Assembly: GCA_030616425.1 (NCBI GenBank)
Contig: JAUWXJ010000084.1
Coordinates: 1-9,843 of the forward strand
Source: Desulfobacterales bacterium
GTDB lineage: Bacteria > Desulfobacterota > Desulfobacteria > Desulfobacterales > C00003060
Direction of reading: 5' to 3'
DNA length: 9,843 nt
Shown: positions 1-6,214 of the stretch, one piece after another
Layout of the letters: every line of letters starts with the position of its first letter
How positions within the stretch are numbered: position 1 is the stretch's first letter
The notes under the pieces: model-generated
The model's input: only the letters and a program-made list of their open reading frames with translations
The model's database searches: none
What the model was told of the DNA's origin: nothing
Program-made: the position numbers and the translations under genes

Positions 1-141
1 GAGTCTCGTTCCGGCCAACTCCCTGGGGCCTTGTTTGAGCAAGCGGCCTTTGTCTTTCTCGAAACAGTCGTGCTGGCATTGTACCAGAGGCACGGGGGTG
101 ATCCTCAAACAATACTCGACCGGCATGCAAACTTAGAGTGA
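1..141 (+). CDS. hxlB: 6-phospho-3-hexuloisomerase, C-terminal end (partial at window edge)
   Basis: The frame is open from base 1 to the TGA at 139-141 and encodes 46 residues, beginning ESRSGQLPGALFEQAAF and ending in DRHANLE. The LPGALFEQAAFVFLE stretch and the terminal R-H-A-N-L-E tail match what I know of the C-terminus of SIS-domain 6-phospho-3-hexuloisomerases, which commonly end in a K/R-RHA-x-LE tail. The enzyme interconverts D-arabino-3-hexulose 6-phosphate and fructose 6-phosphate in the cytosol, the second step of the RuMP pathway. The next gene, 48 nt downstream on the same strand, encodes the first-step enzyme, which strongly supports the call. Most of the protein, including the SIS domain, lies outside the window, so activity cannot be judged. 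Family recognition is from memory of the motif, not a search. Confidence 0.8.
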   Translation, partial: ESRSGQLPGALFEQAAFVFLETVVLALYQRHGGDPQTILDRHANLE

Positions 142-189
142 TTTTGCATACATAACCCCGTTTGTCATCTTGTACATGAGGGTGTGTCA

Positions 190-1476
190 ATGGAACCTAT
201 TCTCCAACTCGCCCTGGATTTTGTTGATCTAAAGCGAGCCATAAAGAGTGCACAGGCCGGGATAGCCGGCGGCGTGGATTGGCTTGAGGTTGGCACCCCC
301 TTGATCAAGAGCGAGGGGCTCCAGGCTGTGCGGGAACTGAGAAGCTTGTTTCCCGATGTGACCGTCGTTGCCGACATGAAAATCATGGACGCAGGCCGCA
401 TCGAGGTTGAAACCGCGGCCAAGGCAGGGGCCAACATCGTGGACGTCCTTGGCGCTGCCAGTGATGCCACGATTCGCGAGTGCATACAGGCGGGGAAAAA
501 CTACGGCGCCAGGATCGTGGTTGACCTGATTGCGGTCAAAGACCCCGTGTCTCGGGCCAAAAAGGTCGAGGAATTTGGAGCGGATTACATCACAGTCCAT
601 TGTTCCATAGACGAACAGATGGAGGGAAAAGACCCCTTTGAAACCCTGCGCAGAGTGGCCGAAGCAGTCTCTCTCCCCGTAGGGGTAGCCGGAGGGATTA
701 ACTCTGAAACAGCTCCACGCGCACTCGAGGCCAGGGCATCCATCGTTATCGTGGGCGGGGCGATTACCAAGGCGGTTGATCCCAAGGGAGCGGCCCGCAT
801 CATAAAAAAGGCCATGGAGGAAAGAATCGCCGTCCCTACCAAGCTCTTCAAAAGGGGGACTGAGGCACAGATTCGAGAGATCCTGGAACAGGTTTCCGCG
901 GCAAACCTGTCGGATGCCCTGCACAGAGGTGGTGTCTTGGAAGGGATACACCCTCTGTTTCAAGGGATCAGGATGGCAGGCCGGGCAGTCACAGTCAGGA
1001 CCTATCCAGGCGACTGGGCCAAGCCTGTTCAAGCGATCGATATTGCTGAAAAGGGGGATGTAATCGTAATTGATGCAGGCGGGGTTGGGCCGGCTATCTG
1101 GGGAGAGTTGGCGACTCATTCTGCACTCCAGAAAGGCGTGGAAGGGATAGTCATAGACGGCGCCATCCGTGATACGTATGATATCGCCCAGATGAAGTTT
1201 CCTGCCTTTACAAGATTGATCATGCCCAATGCCGGCGAGCCAAAGGGCTTCGGCGAGATTGGTGTTCCCGTGACCGTGGGCAACCGCAGGGTAGAAAATG
1301 GCGACTGGATCCTCGGGGACGATGATGGGGTCGTAGTACTGCCGAGGTCATTGGCCACCGAATACGCCAACCGCAGCATGGACGTATTAGAAAAAGAGAA
1401 TCGAATCCGTGAAGAAATCAAGGAAGGGAGCACCCTTAGCAAGGTAACAGAACTCCTACGCTGGGAAAAGAAGTAA
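190..1476 (+). CDS. hxlA: Bifunctional 3-hexulose-6-phosphate synthase / RraA-like domain fusion
   Basis: This 428-aa protein has two domains. Residues 1-213 form an OMP-decarboxylase-like barrel of the 3-hexulose-6-phosphate synthase type: an LALDF start, the DxKxxD motif (D62, K64, D67 in ADMKIMDAG), ITVH (H137), and phosphate-loop segments GVAGGIN and VIVGGAI. This domain condenses formaldehyde with ribulose 5-phosphate, or cleaves hexulose 6-phosphate in reverse. Residues 218-428 are an RraA / HMG-aldolase-like domain, shown by GDVIVIDAGG, WGELAT (W304) and GIVIDGAIRD with the family Arg-Asp pair (R327, D328). RraA homologues act as RNase E regulators or as metal-dependent aldolases/decarboxylases; which applies here is unknown. 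The fusion is a known architecture in archaea and some bacteria, and the length fits. I chose ATG 190 because GAGGG lies 7 nt upstream; the in-frame GTG at 184 is too close to that site. It is probably cotranscribed with hxlB. A 296-codon antisense frame over this gene is a shadow. Confidence 0.92.
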   Translation: MEPILQLALDFVDLKRAIKSAQAGIAGGVDWLEVGTPLIKSEGLQAVRELRSLFPDVTVVADMKIMDAGRIEVETAAKAGANIVDVLGAASDATIRECIQAGKNYGARIVVDLIAVKDPVSRAKKVEEFGADYITVHCSIDEQMEGKDPFETLRRVAEAVSLPVGVAGGINSETAPRALEARASIVIVGGAITKAVDPKGAARIIKKAMEERIAVPTKLFKRGTEAQIREILEQVSAANLSDALHRGGVLEGIHPLFQGIRMAGRAVTVRTYPGDWAKPVQAIDIAEKGDVIVIDAGGVGPAIWGELATHSALQKGVEGIVIDGAIRDTYDIAQMKFPAFTRLIMPNAGEPKGFGEIGVPVTVGNRRVENGDWILGDDDGVVVLPRSLATEYANRSMDVLEKENRIREEIKEGSTLSKVTELLRWEKK

Positions 1477-1821
1477 ATAGAACCTGGTCCGCTCCGCTTT
1501 TTTTATGGTATTTGACAAAAACTGCTAAACAAAAAGCAACAAAGAGCCGATAAAGAATGAGAGGGGGTAGAAACACGGCCAGGGGTGGCCACATCTATTC
1601 TCATCCCGCAAGTTGACGGGGTACAGGGCGGGCTTTGGCACTCTTGCTAAGTTACTGTTACTACTTGACATTCGGTGTTGTCTTATATAATGGTACAAAA
1701 ATTGCTTTCTCTAGAATATTGCCCCCTACAGCTCTATAGACATTAGCTCATAATTATAAGTGTCTACGGTGACGTTCAAGGAGCTCAACACCCAAGGATG
1801 TCAGAGGGATAGGGACCTATT
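1477..1821 (+). other. 345-nt intergenic region upstream of the cytochrome operon
   Basis: I see no gene here. A T-run at 1498-1504 follows hxlA, but no convincing stem precedes it, so a terminator is not supported. Three inverted repeats lie close together. ATGAGA (1557-1562) pairs with TCTCAT (1599-1604) and encloses the perfect stem GGCCA/TGGCC (1577-1590, GGGG loop). CCCGC (1605-1609) can pair with GCGGG (1628-1632). A sigma-70-like promoter follows at 1665-1691. Between promoter and gene, TAGACA (1737-1742) and TGTCTA (1761-1766) form a 6-bp inverted repeat with an 18-nt loop. The repeats could be protein-binding sites or RNA structure; they match no riboswitch I recognise. Confidence 0.55.
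1665..1691 (+). promoter_or_regulatory. Candidate sigma-70-type promoter for the cytochrome operon
   Basis: There is an exact TTGACA at 1665-1670 and an exact TATAAT at 1686-1691. The spacer is 15 nt, shorter than the 17-nt optimum, which lowers confidence. Transcription would start near 1698 and leave an untranslated leader of about 125 nt before the ATG at 1822. The direction and the absence of a nearer promoter fit the cytochrome genes. Confidence 0.5.
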
Positions 1822-2829
1822 ATGAAAAGGCTACTTTCAGGCATTATATTGATCCTTCTGATAATGGCCCTATCACACACATCTCAGGCCAGGGTGACAG
1901 GAGTATGTAGCGGCTGCCACACCATGCACAACAGCCAGGCTGGGGATTATATGGCCCAAACATTAACCTCAGGCCCTTGGGCGTTTTCAGATGACACAAC
2001 CCCGAATCCATCGCTCTTGCTGTACAGTTGTGTGGGGTGTCATACAAACCTTAGCACTACCACGAAAACTGAAGACAACGTGCCGATCGTATTCAACGTG
2101 GCCGACCCCGTGAATCCCTTGGCCGGCGGCAATTTCCACTATCTAATAGCCGATGGGCAGGGAGACGCCAGCGGGCATAATGTCGTAGGCATAATAGGGG
2201 CTGACTCCAACTTCAGCGGTTATATACCAGGAAGCACGACAACTTACAGTGGGAATCAAGTTACCTGTGCCGGAGAAGACGGCTGCCACGGTGACACAAC
2301 TGCCGGGAACGATGAACTTGCTGGAATCAAAACCGCGCATCACACGAATGATACAGGCGGCATTACGGGTGACCCGGTTGGGCTGAGCTACCGGTTTCTT
2401 GACGGAATACTGGGCACGGAGGACGACGATTGGGAACAGGACAATGACAATACCAGCCACAACGAATATAAAGGGGCGGCCAGTCCTGGTACCGATACTA
2501 TTAGTTCTCTTTGTGCGAAATGTCATGGTGACTTTCATAGCTCTACCGAAGTGGGCAGCTCAAGTCCCTGGCTCAAACATCCCACGGATAGGGAGTTAAA
2601 AGATTCAGGTGAATATGCCGATTACACCACGTACAGCATGACCGCACCCGTGGCCCGGCCAAACCTCGCCGCCCTGCCTGAGACCCCTGATATAGTCAGG
2701 CCAGGAACTGACGTTATCATGTGCCTTTCCTGCCACAGGGCCCATGGTAGTCCGTATTATAAGATGACGCGCTGGGATAATACGGCCGACATGAGCGGCT
2801 GTGTTGTCTGTCATACGTCGAAGAATTGA
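1822..2829 (+). CDS. Secreted multiheme c-type cytochrome (five CXXCH plus one CX5CH site)
   Basis: This 335-aa protein starts with a Sec signal peptide: MKRL, a hydrophobic core (residues 5-18) and a probable cleavage after SQA near residue 24. Five classical haem c motifs are visible: CSGCH (29), CVGCH (70), CAKCH (231), CLSCH (301) and CVVCH (327). A sixth site, C149-AGEDG-C155-H156, has five residues between the cysteines and is followed by GD, which resembles a spaced variant found in bacterial multiheme proteins of the doubled-CXXCH type. Extra histidines (for example H171-H172 in KTAHH) could be distal ligands. The start has purine-rich AGGGA 6 nt upstream. The protein is presumably exported and loaded with haem outside the cytoplasm, and would carry electrons there. 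The next cytochrome gene starts 23 nt downstream, so the two are likely cotranscribed and may interact. I cannot assign a specific named cytochrome. Confidence 0.88.
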   Translation: MKRLLSGIILILLIMALSHTSQARVTGVCSGCHTMHNSQAGDYMAQTLTSGPWAFSDDTTPNPSLLLYSCVGCHTNLSTTTKTEDNVPIVFNVADPVNPLAGGNFHYLIADGQGDASGHNVVGIIGADSNFSGYIPGSTTTYSGNQVTCAGEDGCHGDTTAGNDELAGIKTAHHTNDTGGITGDPVGLSYRFLDGILGTEDDDWEQDNDNTSHNEYKGAASPGTDTISSLCAKCHGDFHSSTEVGSSSPWLKHPTDRELKDSGEYADYTTYSMTAPVARPNLAALPETPDIVRPGTDVIMCLSCHRAHGSPYYKMTRWDNTADMSGCVVCHTSKN

Positions 2830-2852
2830 ACAAATGGACCGGTTCGTAAGAT

Positions 2853-4592
2853 ATGGGTGGCATGGTGAATAAAATGAAGACAATATTTGTATGTTTGATG
2901 ACCCTGATGTTTTTGGGAAGCGGGCTTGCTTATGCCGCCGGGCCTTATACCAATTCGGCCCATGGGAACACTTCTTACGGGGTCTACCGAAACAGCACAA
3001 CTCAATACGGGACAGGCAATTGTGCCCACTGCCACGAGCAGCATGCCAGCATCGGCGGAACAGAGCCTACGCCAAATACCCTTGATGCGGCGGGGCCTGA
3101 TAAATTTTGCCTTTTGGCAAATAATTTTGACACGACAGCAACGACAGGCGCATATGTTCAGGATGATAACGTCTGCTTTTACTGCCATTATGGAACAGGC
3201 ACCTATCAAAGCTCAGCTTTTTCTAATTACACCTACAGTATAACCTTTGGCGGGAATTCAGATACTACCCCTGCTACGATCTTTAACGCATTTAATAGCA
3301 CATCTTACCACAACCTGAATGATGTGCTTAATTTTGCTAAAGGTGCAAGCGGCTGGCCCTCTACATTTACGGCCGACTCCAATCCCTGCGCTGCTTGCCA
3401 CAATGTTCATATTGCACAAAGAAGCTGTGGCAAACCCTCTGGTTCGTATGACCCTACCAAATCCGCCATATCCAAACCCAGCGATCACAACAATCTATGG
3501 GGGGACGAAACTGGTGAAAGAATGAAGGCTTATGCCGATGCCTCTCCTGCTAAGACCTATCAGGCACCATTATGGTTTGGTTCGGCCACAAATCATGAGC
3601 CCGCAAACAATACGACGGAAGATGGGTCAAATCTTCCCGACCATGTTGCCTTCTGCACAGACTGCCATAATTCGAGCAACACTATTTATAGTACGACCTT
3701 GACACGAAACCTGAAAACGATTGACTGGGATAATGAAGTTCACGGCAAGGGCAATGCAGACACTTATATTACGGTCGATTCGCCTTATACATCTGGAAGC
3801 GGGTCATTAGGTTACGTGCTTTCCTGTCTAGACTGCCATGAGCCTCATGGATCACCCAATGCCTTTCTGATAAGAAAAGAGGTAAATGGCGGGGCCCTGG
3901 GCGGAAGTATCACCACCTTTGATACCACCAATTGGCACTACCTCTGTGATAGGTGTCATCAAGACGATAAGGAACTCCAGGGTAGCTGTCAGGAGGATCA
4001 TTATGGTCACATCCACCATTCCAACACCTACGGTCATGATCCCTACTACACGGGGGGCATGTGCAGCGGTTGTCACAGTCCTGCCTTCACCCCTGAGACA
4101 CCCGTCTTGATGTCTGACAGAACTTACAGGCCAATCGGAGAGATTAAGACCGGCGATAAGGTTCTGAGCTTTGATTTTGATAATAACACAACCTGTGAAT
4201 CCGAGGTTGTCAACGTATCAAGTCATTTCGTTAGCGAGACGCTTGAGATCAACGGGGTGGGCACCACCTCTGAGCAGCTTTTTGCTGTTGGAACGGACCG
4301 CTGGGTCCAGGCGGGCAAGCTGAAAACAGGTGACACTGTCCTGGGGCTGGCAGAGCACATGGGTGGCCTTGAAAAAATCAAATTGGAAAAGCCTGTATCT
4401 CTAAGACACCCGCAAGAGGTGGAAGTGGTGGAGATAATAGTTAAGGGTACCCACAATTTCTTTGTAATTGGAAAAGGAAATAAGTTCTTGGTTCATAACC
4501 CTATGTACTCCTGTAATAGCGGGGTGGCCAAGAAGGTTTGTACGGACTGCCATTATCATGGGTCAAGTCATTCAGGCCATGTAACCTTTTAG
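2853..4592 (+). CDS. Secreted octaheme c-type cytochrome with an internal Hint (intein-like) domain
   Basis: This 579-aa protein carries eight CXXCH motifs at residues 57, 108, 179, 268, 325, 365, 404 and 563. The CLDCHEPHGSP segment is typical of doubled-CXXCH multiheme cytochromes. The N-terminus is a Sec signal peptide (KTIFVCLMTLMF core, cleavage near AYA-A). Start choice is uncertain: ATG 2853, ATG 2862, GTG 2865 and ATG 2874 are all in frame, none has a strong ribosome-binding site, and the 2874 start gives the most typical signal peptide. Residues 411-549, between the seventh and eighth haem sites, form a complete Hint domain, described separately. The 30-residue tail after it holds the last haem motif and a His-rich end. 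Residues 376-395 are also rich in His and Tyr. The role is presumably extracytoplasmic electron transfer with the upstream cytochrome; the partner and location (periplasm, outer membrane or surface) are not shown by the sequence. The function of the Hint domain is unknown. Confidence 0.88.
   Translation: MGGMVNKMKTIFVCLMTLMFLGSGLAYAAGPYTNSAHGNTSYGVYRNSTTQYGTGNCAHCHEQHASIGGTEPTPNTLDAAGPDKFCLLANNFDTTATTGAYVQDDNVCFYCHYGTGTYQSSAFSNYTYSITFGGNSDTTPATIFNAFNSTSYHNLNDVLNFAKGASGWPSTFTADSNPCAACHNVHIAQRSCGKPSGSYDPTKSAISKPSDHNNLWGDETGERMKAYADASPAKTYQAPLWFGSATNHEPANNTTEDGSNLPDHVAFCTDCHNSSNTIYSTTLTRNLKTIDWDNEVHGKGNADTYITVDSPYTSGSGSLGYVLSCLDCHEPHGSPNAFLIRKEVNGGALGGSITTFDTTNWHYLCDRCHQDDKELQGSCQEDHYGHIHHSNTYGHDPYYTGGMCSGCHSPAFTPETPVLMSDRTYRPIGEIKTGDKVLSFDFDNNTTCESEVVNVSSHFVSETLEINGVGTTSEQLFAVGTDRWVQAGKLKTGDTVLGLAEHMGGLEKIKLEKPVSLRHPQEVEVVEIIVKGTHNFFVIGKGNKFLVHNPMYSCNSGVAKKVCTDCHYHGSSHSGHVTF
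4083..4499 (+). other. Hint / intein-like domain inside the octaheme cytochrome (residues 411-549)
   Basis: The segment runs from AFTPETPVLM to FLVHN. It has the usual blocks in order: the N-terminal block (AFTPETPVLM), RPIGEIKTGDKVLSFD, a block-B-like stretch (TTSEQLFAV) followed by WVQAGKLKTGDTVLG, the block F stretch ending KGTHNFFV, and the terminal VHN. At 139 aa it is the size of a mini-intein or bacterial intein-like domain without a homing endonuclease. Residue 1, normally Cys or Ser, is Ala411. The block B TxxH histidine is Gln. The residue after the final Asn549 is Pro550, not Cys, Ser or Thr. The domain is therefore not expected to splice; at most, Asn cyclisation could cleave at its C-terminus. 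The reading frame is intact, which suggests the fold is maintained. Confidence 0.82.
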
Positions 4593-4645
4593 GCGCTCGC
4601 ATCACTTCGTTCCAAAACCCACCCTTCGGACTCAACCAGATTTGG

Positions 4646-4789
4646 ATGGCAGGCCCGCCTGCCATTGCAAGCCCCGCCCGGCACTCGCCTGACCGGCCCG
4701 TCGGTGCCAAGCATTGGCAGGCGGGGGCAAAGCCGACCCGCCCACCTCGCCTGAGCGAGAGCGATGGCGGGCAGGTGGCCGACGGGCAC
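4646..4789. repeat. Cluster of GC-rich palindromes left of the RAYT element
   Basis: ATGGCAGGC/GCCTGCCAT makes a 9-bp stem at 4646-4665 with a 2-nt spacer. A larger inverted repeat pairs 4654-4668 with 4711-4725 at 14 of 15 positions, and GGCAC/GTGCC is nested inside it. CTCGC-CTGA-GCGAG forms a hairpin at 4746-4759, within CCACCT (4742-4747) and AGGTGG (4773-4778). CCCGTCGG (4697-4704) is complementary to CCGACGGG (4779-4786). The word CTCGCCTGA occurs twice, at 4684 and 4746. Several alternative folds compete. Open frames in this stretch are GC-driven and are not supported as genes. By analogy with REP/RAYT systems these may be REP-like targets of the adjacent transposase; that is inference. 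The cluster could also act as the terminator of the cytochrome operon. Confidence 0.7.
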
Positions 4790-4810
4790 CGCTCTCTCCT
4801 GTAAGGAGAA

Positions 4811-5842
4811 GGGGTCTGCTCTTGACTCATTGTTTGGCAAGTGGCATGAAATTTCTATGTCCAGGCCGTTTTAGAATCCAATACCCAGGTGCATGGTGCC
4901 ATGTGATGAACAGGGGAAGGCGACGGGAGGTCGTCTTTTCAGAGGAAAGAGATTATTTGGCTTTCATTGATCTTCTAAAGGAAGCCGTGGACATGTGGAG
5001 GGTGAAAATTGGTGCATACTGCCTTATGCCCAACCATTATCACCTTCTGATTCAAACTCCTGAGGCCAACCTGTCCCGATGCATGAGGCACATAAACGGA
5101 GTATACACCCAGAGTTTCAATCGTTACCATGAGTGTGATGGCCAACTATTTCGTGGACGCTATAAATCAATCCTGGTAGACGGAGACAGCTATCTTTTAG
5201 AGTTGGTCAGGTATATCCACAGAAATCCATTAAGGGCCGGATTGGTGGAAAAACTCGAACAGTATCCGTGGAGCAGCCACAAAGCATTTCTATCGTATGC
5301 CAAGAAGTGGAATTGGCTGCACAAGGAATTCTTTCTTTCCATTCTATCAGTGGATAAAGCCAAAAGACGGACAGCTTACAGAGATTTTGTATCTCAAGAG
5401 GATTCTGAAGAGATTGGGCAATTTTTTTCTCGCAAGAATTTGCCATCAATTTTAGGATCTAAGAGTTTTATTGAATGGGTGAAAGAGAAGTATTACCAGT
5501 TGAAATTTAATGAGGAGATTCCTCAATCCAGGGCCTTAGCTCCCGGCACGGAAAAGATAAAGGATGTTGTATGCAATACCTATCATGTAGACAGACAGGA
5601 CCTTCTTGTTTCGAGAAGAGGGATAGCCAATGAACCGAGGAATGTGGCTGTCTACTTAACGAGGCGGTTTACCGGAGAAACTCTTGAAAGGATTGGTCGA
5701 GAATTTAACATAAAGAAATACAGCAGCGCAAGTACCGTGATCGAGAGAATAAAGGTACAGCTCTCAGAGGACAAGAAACTGAGAACCCGGATTAAAAAAA
5801 TAGAGAGACGCTTAATGGTGAGCCAAGAGCAGATTTGACCCC
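4811..5842 (+). mobile_element. RAYT (IS200/IS605-related) element with imperfect inverted ends
   Basis: The left end GGGGTCTGCTCTTGACTCA (4811-4829) reappears inverted at the right end: the reverse complement of 5817-5842 reads GGGGTC, then AAATC, then TGCTCTTGGCTCA. The two ends agree except for a 5-nt insertion and one substitution. Between them lies a single transposase-like gene, and its TGA stop falls inside the right repeat. Directly outside the right end the sequence becomes the middle of a TPR-coding frame, which marks a sharp boundary at 5842. The element is about 1,032 bp. Inverted ends bracketing a RAYT gene suggest either a self-mobile element or a REP-like pair; I did not find flanking target duplications. 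Confidence 0.6.
4846..5838 (+). CDS. REP-associated tyrosine transposase (RAYT, Y1_Tnp) with DnaA-C-like tail; N-terminus probably frameshifted
   Basis: From ATG 4846 the product is 330 aa. Residues 9-140 match the Y1 transposase fold: IQYPGAWCHVMNRG, the HUH motif H64-Y65-H66 in MPNHYHLLI, and the VRYIHRNP segment whose Y123 is the likely catalytic tyrosine, followed by RAGL and PWSS. Residues 140-225 have no motif I recognise. Roughly residues 240-310 resemble the DnaA C-terminal HTH domain (VAVYLTRRFTGETLERIG), as in long RAYTs. Such proteins cut and rejoin single-stranded DNA at REP-like hairpins. The usual RAYT start (M-S-R-P-x-RIQYPGAW) can be read from ATG 4857 as ATG TCC AGG CCG TTT, but the next codon is TAG. 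Removing one T from the run at 4869-4872 restores the canonical sequence. The 4846 start gives the substitute N-terminus MKFLCPGRF and has no clear ribosome-binding site. The gene may thus be weakly expressed or newly inactivated, or the extra T may be a sequencing error. Confidence 0.85.
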   Translation: MKFLCPGRFRIQYPGAWCHVMNRGRRREVVFSEERDYLAFIDLLKEAVDMWRVKIGAYCLMPNHYHLLIQTPEANLSRCMRHINGVYTQSFNRYHECDGQLFRGRYKSILVDGDSYLLELVRYIHRNPLRAGLVEKLEQYPWSSHKAFLSYAKKWNWLHKEFFLSILSVDKAKRRTAYRDFVSQEDSEEIGQFFSRKNLPSILGSKSFIEWVKEKYYQLKFNEEIPQSRALAPGTEKIKDVVCNTYHVDRQDLLVSRRGIANEPRNVAVYLTRRFTGETLERIGREFNIKKYSSASTVIERIKVQLSEDKKLRTRIKKIERRLMVSQEQI

Positions 5843-6064
5843 TATCTCTATCAAGGCCTCGACCATTATCGCGAGGCCCTGCGGATCGAACCCGACTATC
5901 CGGAGGCGCACTATAACCTTGGGCTTACATATAGCTCAAAAGGACTATATGATCTGGCCTTCAAAGAAATGAGAATTGCCAAGAAGTTTAGTTCAAACCA
6001 ACAATGGAAGGAAATTGTTAAAGGAATAAAGGGAGAAATGTGCTTGAGTCCTGGTCATCCATAG
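5843..6064 (+). pseudogene. TPR-protein C-terminal fragment without a start
   Basis: The frame from 5843 to the TAG at 6062-6064 encodes 73 residues and contains one clear tetratricopeptide repeat: HYREALRIEPDYPEAHYNLG followed by L-x-Y and YDLAFKEMRIAKKF. It starts abruptly at the right edge of the RAYT element and has no plausible start codon upstream, since the same frame has a stop (TGA) at 5819. It therefore looks like the 3' remnant of a TPR gene. The missing 5' part is not on the left side of the RAYT element, where a palindrome cluster and the cytochrome gene lie, so a deletion or rearrangement is implied besides a simple insertion. Nothing is visible in the 150 nt after it apart from a short CCCT-GAAA-AGGG hairpin at 6137-6148. 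Confidence 0.7.
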
Positions 6065-6214
6065 CCAGCCAAGAACAACCGCAGGAAGTGGAAAGCCGAG
6101 ATACCAACGATCTTATTGGTTGATTTGATATTTACCCCCTGAAAAGGGACAGAAGATATTCTGGCGAAGCGGTCATCACGAAATGCTGGGCAGAAAACCA
6201 GGAAAACCTGATTA

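Noticed and set aside
229..1119. Long antisense open frame (296 codons) over hxlA
   Set aside because: It is fully covered by a strongly supported gene, and its product shows no recognisable domain or sensible composition.
1490..1504. Rho-independent terminator after hxlA
   Set aside because: A T-run is present but no adequate GC-rich stem precedes it.
1550..1640. c-di-GMP (GEMM) riboswitch, often found upstream of cytochrome genes
   Set aside because: The conserved core words of GEMM RNAs are absent and the structured part lies upstream of the likely promoter.
1636..1648. Sigma-54-like site (TGGCAC followed by TTGCT)
   Set aside because: Only 7 nt separate the GG and GC dinucleotides; the sigma-54 -24/-12 arrangement needs 10.
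4083..4502. Active, self-splicing intein
   Set aside because: Both splice-junction nucleophiles and the block B histidine are missing, and no class 2 or class 3 replacement residues are evident.
4538..4845. Open frames across the GC-rich stretch after the cytochrome, including an N-terminal extension of the RAYT frame to 4714
   Set aside because: They are made of palindromic repeat sequence and lack ribosome-binding sites and family similarity; the RAYT similarity starts only after 4857.
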